Assembly (NCBI RefSeq): GCF_011300455.1
Contig: NZ_CP049869.1
Span: forward strand, 682,001-746,000
Reading direction: 5' to 3'
DNA length: 64,000 nucleotides
From: Sphingomonas piscis
GTDB lineage: Bacteria; Pseudomonadota; Alphaproteobacteria; Sphingomonadales; Sphingomonadaceae
Part shown: positions 54,667 through 64,000 of the stretch, in pieces
How positions within the stretch are numbered: the stretch's first letter is position 1
Layout of the letters: each line of letters starts with the position of its first letter
Made by a program: the position numbers and the translations under genes
The notes under the pieces: model-generated
Database searches by the model: none
What the model was told of the DNA's origin: nothing
Seen by the model: only the letters and a program-made list of their open reading frames with translations

Positions 54667-55393
54667 TCAGGCGGCGCGCAGCTGCAGGCGCTGACGGCGA
54701 CGGCGCACCTGGAAGCCGACTGCGCCGAAGCCGACGATCAACATTGCCCAGACATCCGCTTCCGGAACCGGTGAAACCAATTTCGGCGTAAGATCGGCAA
54801 ACTGCGTCAGGTTGCCCGTCGCCGAGCCGCCGTTCGACGAGGTGCTCTGATAGCGCGTGTGAAAGTCGCTGAAGGTCAGAGGAGCGGGAGCGGTATCGCC
54901 GCTGAAGGCAAGGATAAAACTTCCGCTCCAAGTGTCCTTCACAGGCACGCCGATATTGGACCCGCCCGAACAATTATTGTCATTCTTGCCCTTACCGCCC
55001 GTCAGGCAGAACAGCACTTGGTATCCGTTGGCGATGCTGCCGCTGGACACCTTGGAGTAAAGGCTGTCCTCCGAAGAGGCCGATATCAGCGGCGCGGGAC
55101 TCGTGTTGAAGCCAAAGGCCGTCACCTTCGACGAGTCGTGGCCAACGCTGGTTCTTGATGGTGAAGTCGAACAGATAATCGCCGGTGCCGTTCACGCCGG
55201 TATAGGTCAACGTCAGATAGCTACCCAAACCGGAAACCGTATTGCTCCCCGATACGCCGTCGAAGGTGAAGCCCAGCGTGCTGCCGGTCCCATATTCGAC
55301 GCCATTATACTTGATCTGCGCGGAAGCTGGTGACGCGAAAAAAGCACCGCAGGCAATCGCCATGGCGCCAAAGCTTTTCGTCAACGTCCGCAT
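54667..55393 (-). pseudogene. PEP-CTERM sorting-domain protein, reading frame broken once
   Basis: Two leftward frames join into a secreted protein of about 240 residues. ATG 55393 begins MRTLTKSFGAMAIACGAFFA and ends its signal at SPASAQ. The C-terminus VPEADVWAMLIVGFGAVGFQ followed by RRRRQR is a PEP-CTERM tail of the Sphingomonad type, so an exosortase should cleave and anchor it. The middle is beta-rich. The frame break at GG 55150-55151 needs one base removed (or two added), unlike the others, giving FDFTIKNSVGHDSSKVTAFG. No exosortase gene is in the window. Confidence 0.75.
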
Positions 55394-55581
55394 TTTCCCC
55401 ACCCCAGAACAAGGCCTAACCAGCCGTGAAGGACTCATGATCTCATCGCCTGTAAATCAAAAATTAACGGTAGGCGAGTCCTGAAGACCGGGTCTTAGGG
55501 CGGTATTCAGCGGTATGGTCCCGGATTGGCACAGCCCGTTCGCAGCACGGCACAGTGGCCTGATTCCGCGCCCCTTGTGGA

Positions 55582-56100
55582 TCAAAGCACCGCGTGGACG
55601 GTCGCGATGGCTTTCATCACCGCGCCGATGCGGGCCGCGGACTGGATGACGTCCGACTTGACGCCATGCTGCTGAAGCACACGCTCATGGCTGTCGATGC
55701 ACATGCCGCAACCGTTCATCGCCGATACGGCGATCGAGAAAAGCTCGAAATCGTCCTTGTCGATGCCATGGCTGCCGATGAAGTTCATCCTGAGCTTGGC
55801 CGGCAGCGTCCCATATTCGGGGTTCGAGGCCAGGTGGACGAAACGGTAATAGACGTTGTTCATCGCCATCAGCGCCGCCGCACCGCGCGCGGCATTGGCA
55901 TATTGGTCGCTCAGCTTACCTTCGATCTCCGACTCCGTGGCTGCCACCAGTGGACGATAGCCAGAGCCGTGAGCGCAGGCGAGCAACAGGCCGAGCTTGC
56001 GCTCGTCACCCAGAAGCTGGTCGCTGAGGATGGAGGAGATGTTGAGCCGGAGGTCCTTGGCGTAGTCCGGCAAAGTGTCGGCGAATTGCTTAAGCGACAT
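55582..56100 (-). CDS. ahpD: AhpD alkylhydroperoxidase
   Basis: A 172-residue carboxymuconolactone-decarboxylase-fold protein. The redox centre is Cys131-x2-Cys134 in MNGCGMCIDSHE with the downstream His (relay Glu/His typical). AhpD recycles oxidised AhpC. ATG at 56100 gives the standard N-terminus MSLKQFADTLPDY. It follows ahpC on the same strand after about 170 bases. Confidence 0.95.
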   Translation of the reverse strand: MSLKQFADTLPDYAKDLRLNISSILSDQLLGDERKLGLLLACAHGSGYRPLVAATESEIEGKLSDQYANAARGAAALMAMNNVYYRFVHLASNPEYGTLPAKLRMNFIGSHGIDKDDFELFSIAVSAMNGCGMCIDSHERVLQQHGVKSDVIQSAARIGAVMKAIATVHAVL

Positions 56101-56273
56101 TGGGGGGCAGCTCCGAAGGTCTTGGGGTAATCCCGAGGCAGAGGCCAGCGGGAACGCTGAAACCTCTGCCGCGGGAGGCGAGCAGCCAAGGGGGCGCGGC
56201 TGCCCGCTCACGGCACCGAGCAATCGGGCCGGAAGCTGCGGAACAGGGGGAACCGCAGCTACTCGTAAGGGTG

Positions 56274-56819
56274 TTAGGCCGCGACCGGCTTCAGGACATC
56301 CTGTCCTTCCGTCCAGTTGCACGGGCACAGCTCGTCCGTTTGCAGCGCGTCGAGCACCCGCAGCGTCTCCGCCGGGTTGCGGCCGACGTTGAGGCCGTTG
56401 ACGGTGACGTGCTGGATCACGTTATCCGGATCGATGATGAAGGTGGCGCGATAGGCGACGCCTTCTTCCGGATGCAGGATGCCAAGCGCTTCCGCCAGCT
56501 TCTTCGAATTGTCCGCGATCCACGGGAAGTCGGCGGCGGCCAGGCGCTCGTCCGACTTGCGCCAAGCGAAGTGGACGTGGCTGGTGTCGGTGGACGCACC
56601 GATCAGCACGGCATCGCGATCCTCGAAGTCACCCTTTAGGTCGCCATAGCCGACGATCTCCGTCGGGCAGACGAAGGTGAAGTCCTTCGGCCAGTAGAAG
56701 AGGATCTTCCACTTGCCGTTGGTCTCCGCGAGGTTCAGCGTCTCGCCTTCCGGAAGCGCCGAAGTGCCCTGCTGGACGGGGACCGTAAGGCTGGGAAGCT
56801 TATCGCCAACGGTAAGCAT
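56274..56819 (-). CDS. ahpC: AhpC peroxiredoxin
   Basis: A 181-residue peroxiredoxin that reduces hydrogen peroxide and organic peroxides. Peroxidatic Cys51 is in FTFVCPTEIVGYGD. The C-terminus has DELCPCNW (Cys165, Cys167), fitting the AhpD-linked, multi-cysteine subtype. ATG 56819 has AGGAG about 11 bases upstream. It is divergent from oxyR with 115 bases between. Confidence 0.97.
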   Translation of the reverse strand: MLTVGDKLPSLTVPVQQGTSALPEGETLNLAETNGKWKILFYWPKDFTFVCPTEIVGYGDLKGDFEDRDAVLIGASTDTSHVHFAWRKSDERLAAADFPWIADNSKKLAEALGILHPEEGVAYRATFIIDPDNVIQHVTVNGLNVGRNPAETLRVLDALQTDELCPCNWTEGQDVLKPVAA

Positions 56820-56934
56820 GGATGTGTCTCCTGTTGTGGGTGAATCTCTATTGCAGTGCAGCATCTAGGGTGCTGGCATCAATCGTTCAACTGCTTTAAA
56901 GCGGTCTTACTGATTGGAAATTTCGATTAAGCAG
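56820..56934. promoter_or_regulatory. ahpC-oxyR divergent control region
   Basis: 115 bases hold both promoters. An OxyR-binding site is expected here because the regulator is divergent from its usual target. I did not locate the ATAG tetranucleotide repeats with confidence. Confidence 0.5.
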
Positions 56935-57885
56935 ATGAGCGTCCATCCGCCCACGATCAAGCAGTTGCAATATCTGGTGGCGCTTCGCCAGCACGGCCAT
57001 TTCGGGCGTGCCGCGGATGCATGTTTCGTCACCCAATCCACCTTATCGGCAGGTCTCCGCGAATTGGAGACCCTGCTCGGCGTCACATTGGTAGAGCGCA
57101 CGCGGCGAGTGGTTCGGTTCACCGCGCTGGGGGAGAAGATCGCCGACAAGGCGATTGCGGTGATCCGCGAGGCCGAGGAGCTGACCGAGCTCGCCCGCGC
57201 CGACGGCCAGCCGCTGCATGGCGAGCTGCGGATGGGCGTCATCCCGACGATTGCGCCCTTTCTGCTGCCAGCGATGCTTCCGAAACTTCGCAGCGAGTGG
57301 CCGAACCTCAAGCTCTACCTGCGAGAGGAGACCAGCCACGCAGCATGCGAGGCCCTGCACCGCGGCCGGCTCGACTGCGTCCTGCTCGCCCTCCCCTTCG
57401 GTTGCGGCGATGTCGACAGCGTGACCCTGTTCGACGATCGGTTGCTGGTCGCCTTTCCACGCGGCGAGGCGCCGGCCGCCAAGTCAGTCGAGGCCGGTGC
57501 CATCGACGAGAACCGCCTGCTCCTGCTTGAAGACGGGCATTGCCTGAAGGACCATGCCCTTTCGGCCTGCAACCGGCCGGAGATGCGGGCGCACGCGGCT
57601 ATGATGGGGACGTCGCTGCACACATTGGTGCAGATGGTCGACAATGGTCTGGGCGTGACCTTCGTCCCGGCCATGGCGATCAGCGCCGGAATTCTCCAGG
57701 GCACCAACATCGAGGCGCGGCCGCTGAAGTCGGATCACGGATACCGCCGAATTGCGCTTATCTGGCGTCGGTCGTCGCCCCGTGAGGGAGAGTTCAACCT
57801 CTTGGCCTCAGCGCTCCGGCGGATCCTTCGCGAGATCAGTCCAGACCTAACAGCCACTGCGCCAGCGGAACGGGTCTCGGCTTAG
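56935..57885 (+). CDS. oxyR: OxyR-type LysR-family peroxide regulator
   Basis: A 316-residue LysR regulator. HTH at about residues 20-40 (GHFGRAADACFVTQSTLSAG), and an effector domain containing the redox pair Cys203 and Cys212 in LLEDGHCLKDHALSACNRPE, nine apart as in E. coli OxyR (199/208). ATG at 56935 fits the MSVHPPTIKQLQYL start; a TTG at 56914 is an alternative. It presumably activates ahpC-ahpD and katG in response to peroxide. The last 50 bases overlap a convergent small gene. Confidence 0.95.
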   Translation: MSVHPPTIKQLQYLVALRQHGHFGRAADACFVTQSTLSAGLRELETLLGVTLVERTRRVVRFTALGEKIADKAIAVIREAEELTELARADGQPLHGELRMGVIPTIAPFLLPAMLPKLRSEWPNLKLYLREETSHAACEALHRGRLDCVLLALPFGCGDVDSVTLFDDRLLVAFPRGEAPAAKSVEAGAIDENRLLLLEDGHCLKDHALSACNRPEMRAHAAMMGTSLHTLVQMVDNGLGVTFVPAMAISAGILQGTNIEARPLKSDHGYRRIALIWRRSSPREGEFNLLASALRRILREISPDLTATAPAERVSA

Positions 57886-58123
57886 CGAGGGGCATGCTGC
57901 GGTTGAGGTCGGAACGGTGCGCCATCACCCAGCGAAGACATTCGGACTGGCTGTCGAAGGCGGTGAAGTCCTGGGCGCTAGCCCGAAGCGTATCGGCATC
58001 GACCAGGAAGCGGGAGCCGCGACGGCACCCAGGCGCCCCACTCCAGTTGCGCTCGGGCGAAGTAACCGCGACCACCCAATAGGTGCGTGTCGGATCGAGC
58101 TGATCCACGTCCTTCCGGTGCAT
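57836..58123 (-). CDS. Small hypothetical protein between oxyR and katG
   Basis: A 95-residue protein from ATG 58123, with GGAGAGG four bases upstream. It reads MHRKDVDQLDPTRTYWVVAV at the start and contains a beta-rich, Trp-containing region, ending AQWLLGLD. No family is recognised. It overlaps the end of oxyR by 50 bases. Being downstream of katG on the same strand, it may be cotranscribed, although the hairpin at 58147-58173 lies between them. Confidence 0.6.
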   Translation of the reverse strand: MHRKDVDQLDPTRTYWVVAVTSPERNWSGAPGCRRGSRFLVDADTLRASAQDFTAFDSQSECLRWVMAHRSDLNRSMPLAKPRPVPLAQWLLGLD

Positions 58124-58146
58124 CGGCCTCTCCAAGCCGTTGTTGT

Positions 58147-58173
58147 GGGCCGCAGGCTGAACCTGCGGCCCAC
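58147..58173 (-). terminator. Terminator-like hairpin after katG
   Basis: TGGGCCGCAGG and CCTGCGGCCCA form an 11-bp perfect stem around CTGAA (58147-58173), 10 bases after the katG stop. Neither side has a clear T-run, so termination may be weak or Rho-assisted. Confidence 0.55.
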
Positions 58174-58182
58174 GTTCGTCAA

Positions 58183-60808
<2,626 letters not shown>

Positions 60809-61339
60809 ATGCGTTATCTTCTCGGTACTGCGGCTGCTGCCGCACTTTTCGCAGTGGCCACGCCGGCCGCTGCTCAGACGGCGACGGTGACGTCGACCGC
60901 CGAAGCCACGGCTCGCGGCACGGTCCTGACCTCACAGTCTTTGACCAAGACGGAAGACCTGGACTTCGGCGTCGTCACCGTTGACCCGACCAGCTTGGGC
61001 GGCACCGTGAGCGTCAGCGCGTCGGCGGGCTCGGTCCAGAATGTCACGGGCGGCGTGTCGGCGCTTTCCGCGCTTGCCAAGTCAGCCCGTTTCGACGGCC
61101 TGGCGGCACCCGGCCAGAGCGTCTCGCTGACCCTCAATCCCCCGGCTTCCGGCACGCTTGTCGGCGCGGTCGGCGCGGTGGACATCGTGTCGATGGAAAT
61201 GGACACCACGACCGGCTCGAAGACTGCCGGTTCTGATGGCAAGTTCACCGTCTATGTCGGCGGCGAATTCCAGATCGATCCTGATCAGGCCGCCGGTGTC
61301 TACAGCAACACGTTCGAACTGACCGCTGAGTATCAGTAA
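60809..61339 (+). CDS. DUF4402 secreted protein, second copy
   Basis: A 176-residue exported protein. MRYLLGTAAAAALFAVATPA with AAAQ is a signal peptide. DUF4402 hallmarks are LTKTEDLDFGVVTV and the terminal YSNTFELTAEYQ. No cysteines are evident in the mature part, unlike the copy at 17444-17950. A strong terminator follows. The function is unknown; it is probably a surface or fimbria-like protein. Confidence 0.85.
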   Translation: MRYLLGTAAAAALFAVATPAAAQTATVTSTAEATARGTVLTSQSLTKTEDLDFGVVTVDPTSLGGTVSVSASAGSVQNVTGGVSALSALAKSARFDGLAAPGQSVSLTLNPPASGTLVGAVGAVDIVSMEMDTTTGSKTAGSDGKFTVYVGGEFQIDPDQAAGVYSNTFELTAEYQ

Positions 61340-61365
61340 GCTTTTTCAGCAAACTGAAGCGGCAC

Positions 61366-61398
61366 GGGGGCGGTTGCGCGAGCAGCCGCCCCTTTGTT
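61366..61398 (+). terminator. Rho-independent terminator between DUF4402 and pgsA
   Basis: GGGGCGGTTGC (61367-61377) pairs with GCAGCCGCCCC (61382-61392) with one G-T pair around a GCGA loop, followed by TTTGTTT. It ends the DUF4402 transcript just before the convergent pgsA stop. Confidence 0.85.
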
Positions 61399-61963
61399 TA
61401 ATCCATGTGCCGTAGGCCGATCCGTAAATAGTCGTAGCCGGTGATCAGAGTCAGTGCAGCGGCTACCCACAGGCTTCCAAGCCCCACATCGTGCACCCAT
61501 GGTTGGTCCGGAACGGAGCCACCCAGGATCAGCGCGCCCAGGGCCACCAGCTGGAAGGTGGTCTTCCACTTCGCAAGCGCACTCACGGGCACGGACACCT
61601 GCAGTCCGGCCAGGAATTCCCGCAGCCCCGAGACGATGATTTCGCGAAGCAGGATGATCAGCGCAGGCACGATGTGCAGCCCGTGGATCTCCGGCTCACC
61701 GCTCATCTTGCGCGTCGACACGAGCATCACGATGACGCCCGCGACCATGATCTTGTCGGCGATGGGATCGAGAAACTGACCCAAGCGCGAGATCCGCCCC
61801 TGGGCGCGCGCCAGGTAGCCGTCGAAATAGTCTGTGATCCCGACAACGCAGTAGAGAACGAAGGTGATCGCGTAATCCACGGGGTGGGCCGCCACAGCAG
61901 GAACACCAGGATCGGCACCGCGAAGATGCGCGACAGCGTGAGGAGGTTGGGCAAGGACAGCAT
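61398..61963 (-). pseudogene. pgsA: CDP-diacylglycerol-glycerol-3-phosphate transferase, reading frame broken once
   Basis: Two leftward frames make one PgsA of about 190 residues. It makes phosphatidylglycerol phosphate, needed for phosphatidylglycerol and cardiolipin. The start MLSLPNLLTLSRIFAVPILV (ATG 61963) joins the second frame, which has the CDP-alcohol transferase signature DYFDGYLARAQGRISRLGQF-LDPIAD. The break is at CC 61892-61893; one added base gives LLWAAHPVDYAIT. Because pgsA is essential in most bacteria, a true null is improbable, so the break is probably a sequence error. ATG 61981 is an alternative start. Confidence 0.85.
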
Positions 61964-62080
61964 GCTCGACCGCTTTGTCATCGAACGGGCCACTTGAGCA
62001 AGCCGGCGCGCTTGCCGAGCGAAATCAAGACGCTAGAGCGGTGAGATGATCCTTGTTTCCCGTCGCCTGCCCGTTCGTCG

Positions 62081-63415
62081 ATGAACGACTCGCTTCATCT
62101 GGTCAGGACCCGCCGGTTCCTGCCGCTGTTCGTCACCCAGTTCCTCGGCGCCTTCAACGACAATCTGTTCCGCACCGCGATGGTGATGCTGGTCATTTAC
62201 GGCATCTACCGGGACGAGGCACATGAAGCGACGTTCAGCGCCATTGCCGGCGGCCTGTTCATCGCCCCCTTCTTCCTGCTTTCCGCTTTGTCCGGCCAGC
62301 TCGCCGATGCACGCGACAAGGCGGCCATTATTCGGATTGTGAAGACGGCCGAGATCCTGATCATGATCGTCGGGGCGGCTGGCTTGCTGATGCACAGCCC
62401 GGCGCTGATGCTCACGGCCTTGTTCGCGATGGGCGTTCACTCGACGTTTTTCGGCCCAATCAAATATGCGATCCTGCCGCAGCATCTGCAGCCGGAGGAA
62501 GTGCTTGGCGGAACCGGCCTGGTGGAGGCCGGGACCTACATCGCGATCTTGGGCGGGACCATCCTGGGCGGTCTCCTGGTGCTGCAGCGGCCGGACGGGA
62601 CCTATCATGCCGAATGGGCAGCGGTGGCCGTCATCGCCGTCGCGCTAATCGGCCGCGTCGCCGGATCGTTCGTGCCCGCCGCACCCTCCGTCGATGAGCC
62701 GGAAATCCCGGGCTTTCCCAAGCGCGGCATGGACTGGCACATCGTTCGTGCGTCGGTGACCCTCGTCAGGGCGACCATGCACATCCCCCGGCTGTTCCTG
62801 GCAATCATGGCGATCAGCTTCTTTTGGGCGATGGGCGCGGTGCTGGCGGCGCAGTTCCCACCGCTGGTCAAGAACGTGTTCAACGGGACGTCAGGAGTGG
62901 CAACGCTGTTCCTCGCCATCTTCTCGGTCGGCGTCGCGGTCGGATCGGTCGCGATCAATCGCCTTCTGAAGGGTGAAGTGTCCGCGCGCTACGCGCCGGC
63001 GGCGGTGCTTGCGATGGGCCTGTTCGTGCTCCTGCTCTACCTACTGTGCCGCAACTGGCCGGCGTCGGCGACCTTGGTGCCGGTGCGGGAGTTCGTGGAG
63101 AGCCCCCGCGGCGTGCTTGTCGTGGCCGACCTGTTTTTCGTGGCGGTGGCCGGCGGCATGTTCGTTGTTCCGCTTTACGCCTTTCTCACCACCACGGTCC
63201 CCAAGTCCGAAACAGCGCGAACCGTCGCCGCCAACAATATCGTGAATTCCGGTTTCATGGTCGCGGCCTCGGTGATCCAGGCGGTGGCGATCGGGTTCCT
63301 GAACGTAAGCGTCGCTCAGAGCTTGTTGATCGTGTCGCTGGCGAGCGTGGTGGCGGCCTGGCTCGGGTGGAAACTGCACTGTGCCTGCGAAGCTGCGGCC
63401 GCAAGCGCGTCCTAA
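62081..63415 (+). CDS. MFS transporter, LplT-like lysophospholipid flippase
   Basis: A 444-residue major facilitator protein with 12 predicted membrane segments. It starts with the family pattern FLPLFVTQFLGAFNDNLFR and has GVHSTFFGPIKYAILPQHL, both typical of LplT and the N-terminal half of LplT-Aas fusions. LplT moves lysophosphatidylethanolamine inward for re-acylation. No aas gene follows within the window, so the assignment to LplT is provisional. It is divergent from pgsA, another phospholipid gene. Confidence 0.8.
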   Translation: MNDSLHLVRTRRFLPLFVTQFLGAFNDNLFRTAMVMLVIYGIYRDEAHEATFSAIAGGLFIAPFFLLSALSGQLADARDKAAIIRIVKTAEILIMIVGAAGLLMHSPALMLTALFAMGVHSTFFGPIKYAILPQHLQPEEVLGGTGLVEAGTYIAILGGTILGGLLVLQRPDGTYHAEWAAVAVIAVALIGRVAGSFVPAAPSVDEPEIPGFPKRGMDWHIVRASVTLVRATMHIPRLFLAIMAISFFWAMGAVLAAQFPPLVKNVFNGTSGVATLFLAIFSVGVAVGSVAINRLLKGEVSARYAPAAVLAMGLFVLLLYLLCRNWPASATLVPVREFVESPRGVLVVADLFFVAVAGGMFVVPLYAFLTTTVPKSETARTVAANNIVNSGFMVAASVIQAVAIGFLNVSVAQSLLIVSLASVVAAWLGWKLHCACEAAAASAS

Positions 63416-63585
63416 GCGAGCATCAACGTCACGAACAGGAAGCCGGCCGCGAAGGTCGTCGCGAACAGGCGGACGTCGTTGCTGATCGTCGGTGAAGCAT
63501 TGGCCGGCGCCGCATCAGCATGCAGGACGATCCGGCGGCCGAAGCGGCGCGGGTCGGGTGCAAGGGCGGGTCGGTAGGCGGTCAC
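63412..63585 (-). CDS. 57-residue membrane protein
   Basis: A small protein from GTG 63585 with AAGGA seven bases upstream. It has a charged N-terminus (PALAPDPRRFGRRIVLHADA) and one C-terminal membrane segment (LFATTFAAGFLFVTLMLA). Its stop overlaps the stop of the convergent LplT-like gene. No known family. The good ribosome-binding site supports it being real. Confidence 0.6.
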   Translation of the reverse strand: MTAYRPALAPDPRRFGRRIVLHADAAPANASPTISNDVRLFATTFAAGFLFVTLMLA

Positions 63586-63688
63586 GCCAATTCCTTAACA
63601 TGGTTTTTACCATGTGTAGAACCCGGACGAGCCGCGTGCGATCCGGCCGTCCCAAAGTGGGATCACCGGCATTCCGCAGCGAGGCTGT

Positions 63689-64000
63689 TTAGTTCGAAGC
63701 CGCCCGGCTGGACGGTCGTGGAGACATTTGGTGGGCCGATGCCCGCTCCCGCTGGGTTTGATTCACCAGCTGCAGCGCGCGCTCCGCCGGCATCGGTTTG
63801 CCGAAGTACCAGCCTTGGCCGATCTGACAGCCAAGCTCCAACACCACCGCATGGGTCGCCTCATTCTCGATCCCTTCGACGAGGACCGGGACCGACAAGG
63901 CGCCGGCGAGCGTCGTCACCGCGCGCACGATGGCGGTGCTTTCCTTGTTCGACTGGATGTTGGTGACAAATGCCCGGTCGACCTTGATAAGGTCGAAGGG
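63689..64000 (-). CDS. EAL-domain protein, C-terminal part
   Basis: The final 103 residues of a leftward protein that continues beyond the right edge. LIKVDRAFVTNI, VEGIENEATHAVVLELGCQIGQGWYFGKPMP is the C-terminal part of an EAL domain (c-di-GMP phosphodiesterase): KVDRAFV and VEGIE motifs are intact and carry catalytic-loop residues. The final 25 residues are a disordered tail. The N-terminal half, including any GGDEF or sensor domain and the EAL motif itself, is outside the window, so activity cannot be judged. Confidence 0.85.
   Translation of the reverse strand, partial: PFDLIKVDRAFVTNIQSNKESTAIVRAVTTLAGALSVPVLVEGIENEATHAVVLELGCQIGQGWYFGKPMPAERALQLVNQTQRERASAHQMSPRPSSRAASN

Noticed and set aside
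58147-58173. Classical T-tailed terminator after katG
   Set aside because: The stem is perfect but neither strand has a T-run; kept only as a terminator-like hairpin.

Overview
The window is high-GC chromosomal DNA from an alphaproteobacterium, most likely a Sphingomonas-like member of the Sphingomonadales. Reasons: the DUF1476 and NDUFA12 proteins (alphaproteobacterial), a PEP-CTERM protein with the PEP..WAM-type tail, two DUF4402 surface proteins, a TonB-dependent receptor, and densely packed genes with 4-nt stop/start overlaps. It is mostly core and housekeeping sequence with one accessory block at about 39-44 kb. There is no CRISPR array, rRNA, prophage or integrase.

Layout. 0-3.7 kb: DUF1476 (partial), a lipoprotein, ketoacid CoA-transferase scoAB, an SCP2 protein and a succinate-semialdehyde-type dehydrogenase. 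3.7-9.9 kb: a membrane-spermidine synthase-like fusion, a DbpA-type DEAD helicase, and UvsE coupled to a DHH phosphoesterase. 10-13.8 kb: a two-partner-secretion transporter, a short repetitive protein and a ThDP enzyme. 14-17.5 kb: thiSG, aroQ, accBC. 17.4-25 kb: DUF4402, pyrophosphatase, ppk1, a haem-oxygenase-like enzyme, TonB, an L,D-transpeptidase and a glycine-zipper lipoprotein. 25-29.6 kb: an ArsC-like protein, aat, and a leftward run recX / double cold-shock protein / DUF192 / glutaminyl cyclase / NDUFA12 / DUF2155. 29.7-37.3 kb: a fatty acyl-AMP ligase, a PhoD phosphatase with a small membrane protein, a TonB-dependent receptor and YezD. 37.4-39 kb: msrB, tRNA-Trp, secE, nusG. 39-44 kb: a small protein, a histidine kinase with a periplasmic binding protein, and a methyltransferase/nuclease fusion. 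44.4-51 kb: rplKA and rplJL, separated by an outer-membrane barrel and an M1 aminopeptidase. 51-64 kb: a hydroxylase/sulfotransferase pair, a flavoprotein, a PEP-CTERM protein, the peroxide defence set ahpC-ahpD/oxyR/katG, pgsA, an LplT-like transporter and a partial EAL protein.

Three things stand out. First, four copies of a structured intergenic repeat of about 115-140 nt (31.5, 38.9, 41.9 and 43.8 kb). Each has two or three hairpins whose loops and some stem pairs vary while pairing is kept. The copies lie directly after stop codons and bracket the accessory block between nusG and rplK. Second, a palindrome (GGCCAAAGT-N3-ACTTTGGCC or a near match) sits 16-17 nt before the start codons of both rplK and rplJ, which are about 5.6 kb apart. 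Third, at least nine reading-frame breaks occur in otherwise intact genes, mostly explained by one missing base in a short homopolymer. One is in pgsA, normally essential, so sequence error is more likely than gene decay.

Functionally, the oxidative-stress genes form a clear module (OxyR with AhpC/AhpD and KatG). The 26-29 kb run mixes DNA repair regulation, cold shock and complex I assembly. The ribosomal protein genes appear to keep shared regulation although their usual cluster has been split.
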